A stretch of DNA of 64,000 bases from Biscogniauxia marginata (taxonomy: Eukaryota; Ascomycota; Sordariomycetes; Xylariales; Xylariaceae). The notes beneath the pieces are model-generated. The model had not been told where the DNA came from. It worked only from the letters and a program-made list of their open reading frames with translations, and made no database searches. Below are positions 1-12,346 of the stretch, one piece after another (the first letter of the stretch is position 1; each line of letters starts with the position of its first letter). The DNA lies in assembly GCA_022695795.1 (NCBI GenBank), contig MU404097.1, positions 248,001-312,000 of the forward strand, read 5' to 3'. The position numbers and the translations under genes are program-made.

Positions 1-9
1 CCTGCACCA

Positions 10-2097
10 ATGCCAGACCGGCTTGGCGGCGCGTTTTCTTCGCTGAAGGCGAACGTATTCGACAAGTTCAGTCGAGCACCGCCTTCAGTCGACACGAATG
101 CAGCAAGTACGTTTTGTTCCACGTGGGACTCCTTGTTACTTGATACATTAGCTGACGATGTCTTAGATAAAGCGTTCATGAGAACAGATCAATTAACACC
201 TTTAAGCGCTTCGACGGGATCTCACGCTATCTCGCCGAGGACACCCCTATTTGCACGACCTAGCACTAGTCACGGAGGAGATGACTATGCGCCAGCAATT
301 GCGGGATCGCCGCGGAGACCTAGTGGATATGGAGGTTTCTCGACGGAATCAGAATCAGTAGATGTATACGGGACGAGTCCGAGCAAACAGAGCCTCCTAA
401 CGAGGATGGACAATATTGCGCCGGGGCCCTTTGATCATAGACCGAGGTCAAAGAGTTCGTTTGGCCGGGAAACTAGCAGAGAGTATCGGCCGGTTTCGCG
501 CGGTGACGACTCCTTGCGGGTGGAAGCCGCACTGGAGCGGCCCGGCACTTCGGCTTCAATATCATCGAACAATAGCGCGGGAGGCATAGCGCCGCCAAAG
601 ATGCCCCGTAAGAATGGATATGGTGGGTTCGGGCCGCCGCAAAGGGAAGGGGGTGATGAGTTGGAGCCCCCGCCGCTTGGTCTGGGCAAGCGGTCGGAAA
701 CTTTTCCGGAAAACTCGCTTAGGGCGGACGGCGATATGTATGAAGAGGCACCTGCGCGCGCTCCTTCGGCACCCGGCCCGAGGCCGGAGCGGTTACGAAG
801 GCCGTCGAGCAATAGGGGAGACCAGCCAGCCATGATGGGCGAACGCTCACACCGACCGTCTTTCGGAATACGAGATACTACTAGGCCGCCTCCTCCGCGC
901 AAGGGCTCGATACGGCCGTTGACCAGAAATGGCAGCAATCTTTCCGTCAACCTGGCAGAAGAGTTTGGCTCTAATAACCCTTACCACTCGCCTTCCGTAT
1001 CTCAATCGTCTAGTCACTCTGGCTTCAGCCATTCTTCGCAACCGAGCCACCCGAGCTCAACCACTAGCCCGGCTCGGTCAACGAAGTCTCAAGAGGGACC
1101 GCGACGGCCATCCGACACGAGCGGGCTCGACTCACTCATGGACGATATACAGAACTCAATGGAATTGCTGCAGCCGAAAGGGGCACCGCCCACTTCGAGT
1201 GTAGCACCCTCGAATGACAATACCCCTGATGCTCTCAGACCGGGTGGCAACCGCCGCACGCCTCCAGAGCCTCTTCGGTTGGACCCGGCCATTCAAAACG
1301 GAAGGGACGTGCGGATAGGACCGCCGATGAAATCGCCACTGACTCCGGGCCTTAATGGGGGCCGCCAGGATCCCGCGATACAAGGGCCTCGTTCGCCGCC
1401 CTACCAGCCTACGCACAACCGCCAGGCATCCAAAGACCAGCGCTCACGCGGCAAGTGCAAGGCGTGCGGGGAGCTGATCACGGGCAAGTCGATCTCATCG
1501 GCGGACGGGCGGCTCACGGGGCGGTACCACAAGGCGTGCTTCGTGTGCACGACATGCCGGAAACCGTTCACGTCGGCGACGTTCTATGTGCTGGACGACA
1601 AGCCGTACTGCGAGCAGCACTACCACAAGCTCAACGGCAGCCTGTGCGGGACCTGCCACCGCGGCATCGAGGGCCAGTACCTCGAGGACGAGGCCCCGCG
1701 CAAGTACCACCCGGCCTGCTTCCGCTGCGGCGACTGCGGCATCGTTTTGCGCGACGGCTACTTCGACGTCAACGGCCGCGCCTACTGCGAACGCGACGCC
1801 TGGCGCCGCCTGCAGTCCGCCTTCCACGCCCAGCAGCAACAGCAACAACAACAACAGCAGCCGCAGCAGCAAATGCCACCGCCGCCGCGTGGCATGATGC
1901 CGATGCCGCGACCGCCCCCGCTGGGCATGATGCGGGAGCCGCCGATGGGCCTGCCGACCGGTCCCGCGTCCTCGCTCAACCGCCCCTTCGGCCTCCCCTC
2001 CGGGACACGCCTTGCCCCGGGCCAGGCGCTGGGCCGCGGTGGCCTAGGTCCGATGCCCAGGATGGAGAAGAGACGGACTCGGCTCGGCATGATGTGA
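10..2097 (+). CDS. Paxillin-like LIM-domain protein, 5' end probably outside the window
   Basis: Probable cytoskeleton and cell-polarity adaptor related to fungal paxillin-like proteins. Two LIM zinc-binding domains lie back to back, the first opening at about residue 483 (CKACGE...) and the second at about 546 (CGTCHRG...), both with the usual Cys/His ladder and ending near residue 600. A long serine/proline/arginine-rich disordered region precedes them. A poly-Gln run (about residues 608-621), a proline- and methionine-rich tail and a basic KRRTRLGMM end follow. A likely 60-nt intron sits at 107-166 (GTACGT donor, GCTGAC branch, TAG acceptor); it is in frame and stop-free, so the reading frame is open with or without it, and splicing gives a junction (VDTNAANKAF) resembling fungal homologues. 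From memory, homologues carry an extra N-terminal Cys motif before this point, so the ATG at 10 is probably internal and earlier exon sequence lies upstream. The LIM assignment is firm; the role is family knowledge. Confidence 0.85.
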   Translation: MPDRLGGAFSSLKANVFDKFSRAPPSVDTNAASTFCSTWDSLLLDTLADDVLDKAFMRTDQLTPLSASTGSHAISPRTPLFARPSTSHGGDDYAPAIAGSPRRPSGYGGFSTESESVDVYGTSPSKQSLLTRMDNIAPGPFDHRPRSKSSFGRETSREYRPVSRGDDSLRVEAALERPGTSASISSNNSAGGIAPPKMPRKNGYGGFGPPQREGGDELEPPPLGLGKRSETFPENSLRADGDMYEEAPARAPSAPGPRPERLRRPSSNRGDQPAMMGERSHRPSFGIRDTTRPPPPRKGSIRPLTRNGSNLSVNLAEEFGSNNPYHSPSVSQSSSHSGFSHSSQPSHPSSTTSPARSTKSQEGPRRPSDTSGLDSLMDDIQNSMELLQPKGAPPTSSVAPSNDNTPDALRPGGNRRTPPEPLRLDPAIQNGRDVRIGPPMKSPLTPGLNGGRQDPAIQGPRSPPYQPTHNRQASKDQRSRGKCKACGELITGKSISSADGRLTGRYHKACFVCTTCRKPFTSATFYVLDDKPYCEQHYHKLNGSLCGTCHRGIEGQYLEDEAPRKYHPACFRCGDCGIVLRDGYFDVNGRAYCERDAWRRLQSAFHAQQQQQQQQQQPQQQMPPPPRGMMPMPRPPPLGMMREPPMGLPTGPASSLNRPFGLPSGTRLAPGQALGRGGLGPMPRMEKRRTRLGMM

Positions 2098-5000
2098 AAG
2101 CGGACGACTCGTCCGATAAACAAATAAAGGAAGCAAGATGCCTAAACTTGGTTTAGGGCGGAGAAGAAGAAGAAGAAAACTAAAGAAAAGAACAAAGTTG
2201 GAGTTTCTTTTTACATATATCCCAAGGATCGATCTATGGACTTACTCGATTTTCAAGCCGCCCCCGATGAACGATGATACGCCTGCATTTTTCCGACTAA
2301 ATTTTTTTTTTTTTGCATTTGTTGTTTGTTTTTATCATCACATCTTCGACTGTCTCCTCTCACGCCTCATACCTACACACCTACCTACCTACCTCACCTG
2401 TTTCATGGAGATTAGATCGATCGTTTCGATCCGCCTCTCTCTCCTCCCTATCATCCTAGAATGAAGTAGCATAGGCGTTTAGCGGTTGATATTATCTGCG
2501 ACCTTCAAACTTGGTTTTCCCTCATTCCCCATATTTCATTCATGATCCGGAAGTTTTGCAGGAGAAGCAAGATAGTAGAGGAAGGGGAGAAGAAGAAGAA
2601 GAAGAAGAAAGTCCTCAACCCTCGTTCGTTTCGGTTCTATTCGCGCGTTATACCCACCACTCGACGTCGCGCCCTTGGTTTCCTTCTCCCTCCATTTTGT
2701 GTTGGGCATGCATATATACGCGTTGGCATCAATCTTTTTTTTTTTTAAACCTTTACCTTTACCTTATATACCCCTTGACGAGGTCTGCTTTTTGTTGTCG
2801 TTTTTGTTTGGCTCGTCGGTCTGGTCTTCCCTGTCCCGGAACCTCCTGAGTGCCTTTTTCTGGTGGATATGAAGGTGGTTGAGAAGAAGGACAAGCTTTA
2901 CAGTAGAGAGTGAGGGCTAGAACCTGGCTTTATACATATACCTACCTAGATACCTACCGACTAGGCAGACCTATGTGCTGGAATTGCTATCGATATAATT
3001 GTTTGTTTAATAATTTAAACAGGGGCAGAGGAGGAGGAGGGACGGGACAGTTGTTTATTTTCCCACTGCGCTGGGAAATTAGAGACATGGAAAGCTAGCT
3101 ATAGGTATCCTCCAATCGCCTAGGAATACTACTCTCTCTTTGCTGTGGCAAGAACAAGAAAAAATCCGGCCTAAAACATGCTTGTCGTCTTGAGTGTGCC
3201 TAATACTTGTTTTATCCTGAGAGCAAATTGCCACGGCCTTACGTAGTCTGGGAAACCTACATAGCTTGTTGCGCAGCCGGGAGGAGGCTTATCCAGGAGG
3301 GTGTGTATTGGTGGGTTGCGTTGCTCTCGGCGCCGGGGACGGAGAATTATTGTCGTGATCGCCACGGTGCCTACCTAGATTGAGGGCGCCATCGTGACCT
3401 TGACAAGGCAGGGCTACTAGAGTTCCGACTTACACTTTCTGGTTGCTGGTAGGTATCTACCCGTTATTTTGGATATCCCGGCGTACCATGTCGTTCGCTA
3501 CATATTTCTCTGCGCGTTTGACCTAGACTAGACTATGCGTGTTACCCTGTATATTCCCTAAATTTCATCTCGCGCGTGTGTTTGAGGGTCGAATACGGCA
3601 GCGAGGGAGACAACTTGGGGGAAAGGGGACAATAGTTATCATCGGAGTGCCGGACAAAGAATCAGTCAATCGGACTCTGTGGAGGGATAACTGGGTGGAC
3701 TATGTACGTACTGACCCCCTTCTATAAAGGTAAAAGTGATTTTTAAGTAGCAGGTATTATGCGTGGCTTACATCCGCTGCCTTCATTATCTACACTCGAC
3801 CTATTTTCTCGGCGATGAACACAGGCCGCGGTTCCAGGTTGATCCATCCATATATTGAGGTCGTCGCCGTCTTGACGCGTCCTCCCACCGGTCCCTCCGG
3901 AGCCCGCTGTAGATGAACATGCATGTGCCCAGCACGCGTACTACCACCCAATTGCTTTCTAATTATTTAGCATTTCATGTCTAATTCTTCCGCCGAACAT
4001 CGCATCGCAACATTCTCCTTCAGTTACTTTGGCTGGTGCAGGTGACTCTGAGTACCGACCTACCTATTCAAGGTGCATGATAGGAGAGACAAGACGGAGA
4101 GAGCTCGTGCAACATTGTTTTATTTGAAACTGACTCGCTGGGCATGTCTGGTCGCTTGCATACTTTGGAACTTTGACGACCTAATTCCCAATATATTGTA
4201 CCTTGAGTTTTACAGTCTTACGCGTGCTTACTATTTCATGCATATATATTATATATATGGAGGTTGCATACTTCTTTCTGCCGGCGTTTCTTCCCGGCAC
4301 TTGGAGGGTTGGTAACAGATGACCGAAGCTCTAATGCAGGTTTAAGTTCACATGGCTCTCCCCAGGCTTGACTTGCTTTACCACCATCGGTTTAGGTAGA
4401 TAACACCTTAAGTGACCTGTACTGTGCCGCCGGACGGTGCCGTCGGCCACTAAGTTTAGCGCAGTCCCGTCTGCCGACCGCTCATCGTCTTAATATGGAA
4501 TACCTAAGCTACAACAGCAAAATGCTTCAACCAGGTAGGTGCTTGTACTACCCGATACGACATAAAACCCGAATATCTTTTGGCCAAGCGGGACAGAAGA
4601 CAAATAAACATTTCGCGTAGAAGAATTGGATGATCGTGGTACGTAGGCCTCCCACTAAACAAAGCTTGGAGTGGTAAGAGTCTACGTATGTGTGTGTGTA
4701 AGTGTGTGCTGGTGTGTGCTGTACTGAAGGGTCCAACTCTTCCCGTCTTCTGGTCGAACCTACATCCCACAGATCCTAGTCTGGCACGCTCTAGCCTAGC
4801 GGGAACTAGGTAGATAGTTATTTCTAGTTGATTGACTGATCGATCGATCTCTCTCGTCGCAGCAGCCACCGCACAGATGGGCGTGGGTTTCGTAGTTGTA
4901 TGGATATGTATGTATACGCAGATTAGACTGATCCTGCCAGCCTGGCAGTCTGCCGATTATCATTCTAACGTTGATCGTGACGGTCGATTAGAATTGGGTT

Positions 5001-8000
5001 GTCTCGGTTGTCTCTTTTTCTTTCATTCCCGGCAGCTCCGGGTCCCGCTGGGGAAAGGTGTTTCAGTTCGCCTGGGGCCGACATGACATCATCCCGGGAT
5101 GTTGCATGATCCGCTCGCTCGCGTATATGATGCGGTGACACTGGCAACGGCGACGTGTGCAAGCAGATAGATAAGTGGGTAAGGAGAGTGGACGAAGGGA
5201 GGAGCTGGCTTGCACCGTGGTGGGAATTAATGGGGGCAGACGAGAACTCTCGAAAGAGGAGGATCAAGAGGGAGGCCCATTGGTGAAGGCTCTGAGGAGA
5301 GCTCTGGCTATGTTGTCTATGTAGGTATATCTAGTGTGGGTGTGAATGATTCAATCCATTCATATAAACATGGTCACCACTCATCTCTGAGCCTACGGAC
5401 GTAGTACAGATATCATATTATCATGAGCTTTGAAACAACATTGTCATCTCAAATTTCCCCTCGGACGGAGAGCCCTTGTTTATCATTTTATAGCTTAGTA
5501 ATAAAGTACCTAATATCAGCATAGGCGCGCGTACACCCACGATCACATCCTCCCTTTATTTCCTGGTTCTGTGTGGGTCGCATCCGCATATGTTTACTGG
5601 GTTTCTTGAACTATTTCTGAAACTTGATCATGACAGTATATGTACTATACATATTCTCTGTACAATGCTAGTATCAGACCATAGGTAGTTAGCTGATCTT
5701 GATTTATTTAAACCTTTTTTCTAAGTTTATATATATATACAACTATGAGCAGAAGATATGAACAGAATCCTTCAACATGGTAGTGTTACAGCTTATGCTG
5801 TTTGTAATAATCGTACTTAAGGGATTTGATGTATCTCAAAAAAGTTACTGTACACTAACATGTAGCTTAGGCGGGTCTAAGCAAGCAAATGTGGGACCAA
5901 TAAAACACGAACAACTTAGCATGTTAAGCGATCGTCGAATGCAGTAGGTCCTCCAAGTTCGTTCTTTAACAGTAAATGTCGCATATCATAAATAAAATGA
6001 ATTAGACCAAGCCGTCGAATAGATTAGGCGAGAATTACCGGCGAAGGGAGGAGAGCTAGGTATACCCCGGAGCTCATCAACTAAAGTATATTTGTAGTAA
6101 TGCACTAACATTGTGAGCCTTGAGGCAACTCCGGGCAAGCGGAGTTATGTAGAAAGTTGCACGCATCGTGCGGGCCGAAGACCAACCCAGACCCGGAATG
6201 ATCCATGTTCGCAAGATAGAGACCAACGGTTTAGGGGATATGTGAAGTACATACCTAGGTAAGTGGCATCGACTTATACAATACGCAGATAATTGGTAGA
6301 CACGGGGTCTAGATCAAGTCCTTCAAAAGGCATAGCTCATATGTAGCATATCAGTTGGTTGGTTGATAACTTGTTATAGGTAGTTGATTAGCGGCTGCGA
6401 ATTTACCTACCTGCCTCATGTAGGCAAGGTAGTTAGTTGGTTGTTGGTTTGATGCCCCAACCGATAACTGCAGACTGACGATCGTCTGTTATACATTGCC
6501 TGTTGTTTACCATACATAGTTCCTTGCCCGGGGGGAATAAATAGTTGTAAACGCCCTGCCATGCAGTATGTAGGGTACAACGATGCCGAATCGACTCATG
6601 TTCCAATAAAGGTCGACGGCTGCGGCTCTTCCGAACGTCCAGCAGCCAAGTGGTTGTCGCGATTGGCCTCTGCCCCTACGTCTTGGGTTACCTCACTTCT
6701 TTTTTAGCAACCGCATCTGGGTAAAACAACCTTTTAGAAGAAAAAATAAATTTCTATGTAGCCGAGCCGGGGTGGGAATACAACATCAAGAACAAGAAAC
6801 CTTCATCGTTGCTGTCCTCTTCTGCATTCATTTAGGTCACGTCGGTGGTTTGCAGACAACGCGATCACTAGAGCCAAGGATAGTGGGCGATAAGCGTCCT
6901 GCTACCTTCTCGGTGCAATTTCCGACCAACAGTCAGTCCTAGCGATTAGGTGATTGGCGCCTTGCGCTACGGGATTCGACATGATTTATCACAACCTATG
7001 ATGGAGGGCCCGATTTTGCCAAGGCTCGTTGGTTCTTCGAACAGCTCATTCGTGGCTAGAGCGCCAAGTGAGACAGTTGATGACATAATGAGACAAATAT
7101 CCAGGGCAGTGCGTGTGCATAAATGGGAACAAACCACTTTAGCTGATCATTGCGATCTTCGCTTGCACTTGGGACGAGATTTGCCTAGAGTAGCTGACGT
7201 ACGACCTGTGTTTGGACCAACCTAGTGTGTGTGGCTTTTGGTATCGTGGTACAAGAAACAGAGCCATGTATATAAATAAATCTTTTTGTTTCGTCTTCGC
7301 TTCTGTCTGTACACCGAGCTGCACTGTTTCAAGCCCTTTGAAGTCCCGTACCTACGCGTGGTTATGGGGTTCGTAGTAAGCATAATGTAATTAATGCGAC
7401 TACGGATATAACATACAGGTACAGATAAGGCTAAGGTAGAATACGCAAATACTTGATATCATTAGTTAAAACGCTTAGGTGAACTTAACATAACACACAC
7501 TTTAGGTATATAAGTACTTACGTATTTATGTACTTCTGCAGCAAGGCCCGTAGCAGGGTCCCTAGTATCCTGCCTGGTACCTGTTCTGTTATCTATTACT
7601 GACTAACTCGAGTGGTTTTCTACCTGTCTCCTTGTATGCCCGAGAGGTGCAGCATGTAGGTATGTGTGTATGTGTAGGCCCTGATATTATGATATTATGT
7701 ATGCGTTGATGTATAAGAGGTATAAGTATAAGTAGGTACAAGCGGTAGTAGCCTCCAAACATGCCCGTTTCCATTTCCATTTAAAGTGGCAGGCTAAGAC
7801 TTAAGACGTAGTTTCCAACGGGGGTCAGCACCTTGTCACTCACTGCCTAACCTTTTTAGTGCACCTACTTGTACCGCATCGCCCTGTTTGGCCAGGTTCC
7901 TGGCTTTCCTCAAAAGGGGGCCGATTGCACAACCCACTTTTGATCGTCAACCATTTTACCTACACAATCGGGGGGACATCTTTTCACGTCTTGTCCTCTT

Positions 8001-8526
8001 TTCAATACCCTTTCTCCCTCCAACCTTGTTGTTGGTCCGGTCCTTTTTTTATTATTCTCTCTCTCTTTTCTATTTCGAGGTCTTCTCGTTATTCTGTCAT
8101 CTCGATTCATTCTGCCTTTTCCCTCTTTTTCCCCCTTCCTTCTCCCCCATCGGTCTCTTTATCCGCCCTGCATCTGCACCGTCTCTCCAGAGGTGCTTTC
8201 ATCAAGTCGTATATTAGACGCAAAGCAGCCTACATCCTGACTTCTTTGACAGGAGTCACTACACTCTTTTTTACCAATGCACCACTGCATTCCATTGTCT
8301 GGAATTTAATTCAGCCCTCCGTGACGTACCGTAATTATCCTCCCAGTAAACTCACGTCTAAAGGCAAACGTCGGCTCGCGCGCCCGCCCGAGCACTACGA
8401 TATCCACCAAAGTTTTAACAGCACGATGCGATTGATCTTGGCATTACACTGAACCGTTTTCCCTGGCTACACGTACCAGCTTCTGTCAACTGACGAACCC
8501 TATTGGACATATCGACAGGCTGCATA
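2098..8526. other. Gene-poor intergenic region, about 6.4 kb
   Basis: No gene model is supported. The first 400 bases after the LIM gene are T-rich and probably include its 3' UTR. Scattered copies of a TACCTA/TAGGTA motif occur (about 2382-2395, 2940-2960, 4056-4066, 6400-6435). A pyrimidine-rich stretch at about 8030-8160 fits the CT-rich promoter often seen ahead of fungal genes and lies a few hundred bases before the DUF3405 start. The open frames here are short, lack homology that I recognise and have no convincing splice partners. Confidence 0.5.
8030..8160 (+). promoter_or_regulatory. CT-rich tract upstream of the DUF3405 gene
   Basis: Long pyrimidine-dominated stretch (repeated CTCTCT, TTTCCCTC and CCTTCTCCCCC blocks) ending about 370 bases before the ATG at 8527. 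CT-rich stretches near transcription starts are common in filamentous fungi. The promoter role is inferred. Confidence 0.4.
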
Positions 8527-10768
8527 ATGTTGGCTGTGCAGCCCCGCCGGTGGCTTTCACGCCCCAAAGGCCTCCTCGTATTTGCGATCACGGCTGCTAC
8601 TCTCTACTGGTTCTTGTTGCATGGGGCTGTTGGTACTCGTGTTAGCGTCTGGACCGACGAACCCGACGCACCACAGGACCTCCCAGTGGATGCTTCACAG
8701 GATAGGCCCAGTGAATCATCTCAAGATGACCAAGCAGCTGAGGAGGCTAAAAAGAGCGCCGAGGAGGAAATGAAGGAGCTGGAGGGGCAGAGACAAGAGG
8801 CTCTGCGGCAGCAGTTCAGGATGGAGCATGAACAACTTGGGAAGTAAGTTTGGTGGCGCCAACGGCTCCACGAGAAAAAAAATCTAACAGTCACGCAGTG
8901 CTCCCGGCGCTGACGCCATCTACGGCGAGACGCTTAACACTCTAGATTCTAGCAAGGCGCGATCGCAGAGTTTCGAGAAACAGCTTACTCCTGCAGCAAA
9001 TTTGACATACTTCAGCGCCCACAAGCCCTACGTCTATAACCCATACCCTGAATACAATACCAAGACATGGTATGAAACTCGAGCCGAATACGTTCCCTGC
9101 GAGGGCCCAACCGGGGAGGAGGTGTTCGATTCGTTGGTTTTCAAAGGCATACCCAGGAACTTCCCTGCACCAGGCATTGGCAGCTACAGCGTCCTTGATA
9201 TGGATGGCGACCTGTGCTTTGAACGAGAGACGAGATTGGGCATATACGGCTTCCAGAATGCGAACGACACATCCGAGCCTACAGTGGATTGGAGCAAGGT
9301 TCGTTGGGGCCAATTGCAAGATGAGTGTGTTAAGAAGAATAAGGCACGTTACGACTTGAAGGGAAAGTCAAATCCTTATTTGGGTTTAGTTGAGAAGCGG
9401 GATCTCGACAATCCATCAGCTCCTTCAGATCGTAGCCACAACTTGAGACGAAAACCCACCGGGCAGAATCATGATAGGGGGATCTTGGAGAAGACGGGGT
9501 TTCGCAAGGCGAAGACTTCCACGGAAGCAAGGTCGGCCCTGTTATTGCGGACATACACTGGCAAGGAGTACAACGAAAACGACAAGCAGGTGATTCGCTC
9601 TCTCATCTCGGAGCTCTCGCTTCGAACAGGCGGCCAATACCAGGTCTTTCTGTTTGTTCATGTAAAGGACACGGCTTATGCCATCTGGGATGACGAATCG
9701 ATTTATCAAGCCGTGCTCAATCAGAACGTCCCGGCGGAGTTTCGAGACATCGCGATTTTGTGGAATGACGAAGCCACGCAGGGCATGTACACCAAACTAG
9801 ACCCCGAGAAGGCAACTGTTCATGTCTCCCAGTGGCTATCGGTTCAGAAGTTTTCCCAAGAATTTCCCGAATTTGAATACATCTGGAACTGGGAGATGGA
9901 CGCGAGAATTACGGGTCACCACTATGACTTCCTTGAGAAAATGGCTTCCTTTGCGAAACGACAGCCTCGCCGAGGGCTCTGGGAACGCAACGATCGCTAT
10001 TATATACCTTCACTGCATGGCGATTATGATACAACCTTCCGAAAGGAAGTAGAGCAGTTAGTTGGAAAGGATACGATATGGGGGCCACCCGACCTTCCTT
10101 TCATAAAACCTATCGGGCCGAAACCCCCAGTCGCGAAGCCGGAGAATGATGATTACAAGTGGGGAGTCGGCGAAGAAGCAGACCTCATTACGGTTGCACC
10201 AATCTTCGATGTAAAGGAGAGTGGCTGGATTGGCGGCAATGACGTGTGGGGATTTAACGATTCCTCGCATGCGACCTTAGATCTGCCACGACGGGCCACT
10301 ATTGTCACTCATTCGAGAATCTCCAAGAGACTTCTTGACATCATGCATGTTGAGAATCTGCGAGGCAATCACATTGCTTCCGAGATGACCTGTCAAACCG
10401 TCTCACTTCTGCACGGCCTCAAGGCGGTATACGCACCAATGCCCATCTACTTCGATCGGCCGTGGTCAGGCAAGGATCTCGCTAGATGGTTCAATAGCGG
10501 CCCGAAGGGCGACAGCGGAGGCCCCAACTCTGCGATGGGTTGGGGCCGCGAGGCTAGATACGGAGGCAGTACTTGGTATTATCGGGCAACCCCGCCGCAG
10601 CGACTTTACAACAATCTTATGGGCTATGAGGACGCAGGCATCGGAGGAAAGAAGTGGGAGGACCGTCACGGACGCACATGCCTACCACCGATCCTTATGC
10701 ACCCAATAAAGGACGTCGCACCGACGGAACCCGGCTACCATAGTGAGTCGGTTCTACCTTTTGGTTGA
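8527..10768 (+). CDS. DUF3405 family type II membrane protein, 728 aa, two exons
   Basis: Exons 8527-8843 and 8899-10768, joined across a 55-nt intron (GTAAGT donor, TCTAAC branch, CAG acceptor), give 728 residues. The ATG at 8527 is chosen because it places one hydrophobic segment (about residues 14-33, LLVFAITAATLYWFLLHGAV) just after a basic stretch, the pattern of a signal anchor; the rest would be lumenal or extracellular. A charged Gln/Glu/Lys-rich stem follows at about residues 75-105. The diagnostic DUF3405 block begins near residue 435 (WNWEMDARITGHHYDF) and continues with the GLWERNDRYYIPSLHGD stretch. In this family the Asp-containing WEMD motif resembles the metal-binding acidic motif of glycosyltransferases, so a Golgi sugar-transferase-like role is possible but unproven. 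Length and architecture are typical of the family; no defect is seen. Confidence 0.9.
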
Positions 10769-11692
10769 ATTAGGGCAATGGCACTGGTGGGCAATGCTGC
10801 TCCTCGAATAAGAATGGGACTATGGGAAGGGAAAGAGACCGGTCAGGTACACCCCTGACGAAGGAAGGATAATGAAAAAAGGCATGATTCGCATTGAGAG
10901 GCGTTCGCGTTCCGCAGACTTCACCCTGGTCTGCCGTGTTTGACAGTTTTATACTTTGCATTGTCAGGCCTTTGCTGGCCCGGGCTTTACGGGAAGATAC
11001 CCTTCAAATCCGAAGAAAGGGAGAGAGGGTTTATTTTCTCTCACGATTTGATGTACCAAAGAAAGGGGACACAAAGTGTTGTTATTAGATTAGACACACA
11101 AAGTGGGGAGAGGGGTTATAAATGGAGAATGGAGTTTTTGTTTGTAGAATATAGATATACCTGGTGTAATCTTCCTCCCGTACATAACAGGCGATTACAG
11201 AGACAATTGAACATAAGTTAATTTTATTTGTCTTGTTTCTGATTTCATGGTGATTCAAAGGTACCTTCATTTTTGCAGAGTGAGTATGCTTAGTAGATAG
11301 TTACCTCAGGTCCGATGGATGAATGAATGGATTGGTCAATAAAATGTATTTTGAGGATTCCTGAGTAAACGATGACAAGTAGACTTGGTATTAGGTAAAT
11401 GGGAGTTGAAAGCTGGATATGAAGGAGTTGGTTGTCTCTATGTATTGTGTCAGAGAATATACATATGTAGTAATCCCCCCTTTTCTTATCGTAGAGATCT
11501 AATCGGCTCTTTAAGCCATTTTGAATTTTTGATACTGAGTGGAAGCTTAGAAGTGAAGTCCCTGAAAGATGAGAAACTGTACGACTGCTGCTTCGACGCG
11601 GCTACGGGATTAAATCGGTAACTTAGACATATGACAAGTGAGAGCATAATATTTTACTTTAATACCTGGCGCTAAATCTGTTGGCCTCCGGG

Positions 11693-11723
<31 letters not shown>

Positions 11724-11731
11724 TCTCTTTT
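11693..11731. repeat. CT/CTTT microsatellite
   Basis: About twelve uninterrupted CT units followed by CTTT-type units, read directly from the sequence. Confidence 0.9.
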
Positions 11732-12040
11732 GTCCATATGGTTTAGGCTTTTGATATTATGCAATATCCATGCCTTTATCTTTCACGATATCATCACCTA
11801 CCTAACCTATGTAGTTGGTGCTCGGCCAAGTGCCATTATCTCACGTGTTGACTTGACTTGGCCACATATCATGATTTCCTAATTCAACATCGAAAAACAT
11901 CAAGTCCAGCATCATAAAAGCAAATAAAAATTATATATAATATGGGGGTAGCCCCTACGATGCATAATGTCCGCTTTCCCGCCGTTCCCGAAATCCGGGG
12001 GGTTTGCACGCTCTCCTTTGTCCCTGAACGCCAGTCAACT

Positions 12041-12059
12041 ATGCTATGCTATGCTATGC
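12041..12059. repeat. ATGCT pentamer tandem, nearly four copies
   Basis: Consecutive ATGCT units read directly. It is short and could vary between strains. Confidence 0.8.
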
Positions 12060-12346
12060 ACCCAGAACCCTCTGAACGCCACGCAAATGGTAGGTGACGA
12101 ACAAACACGCGAGGTGCGTGGTTGCCGTCGGATGAGTATATATACAGATGGGATTTCTCTGCTTCCCCCTCATCTCTCCCTTCGATGATCGACGGCGTAT
12201 TAGATGGAATGTCTCTATTATCATCCCACGTGTGGGACATGAATTTTTTTCTCTTCGTCCTGATTTTCTTTCCGTCTAATAGCCATCTATAAACCGCAAG
12301 ATGAAAAGGAAAATCTTTTAAAAAATTTTTTTTGCGAGATGTATAT

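Larger units (their letters stand above)
10769..12346. other. Intergenic region between convergent genes, 1.6 kb, with two simple repeats
   Basis: Separates the DUF3405 gene (plus) from the membrane-protein gene (minus), so it should hold both 3' UTRs. It contains a CT microsatellite at 11,693-11,731 and a short ATGCT tandem at 12,041-12,059. No supported gene. Confidence 0.5.

Noticed and set aside
435..2156. Long overlapping open frames on both strands within the LIM gene
   Set aside because: Shadow frames in GC-rich coding DNA; they show low-complexity Arg/Ala/Pro composition and no motif, whereas the LIM frame has a full Cys/His pattern.
7859..8452. A 197-codon plus-strand open frame just upstream of the DUF3405 gene
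   Set aside because: It covers the pyrimidine-rich promoter tract; its Ser/Phe/Leu/Pro bias follows from CT-rich sequence and no domain is seen.
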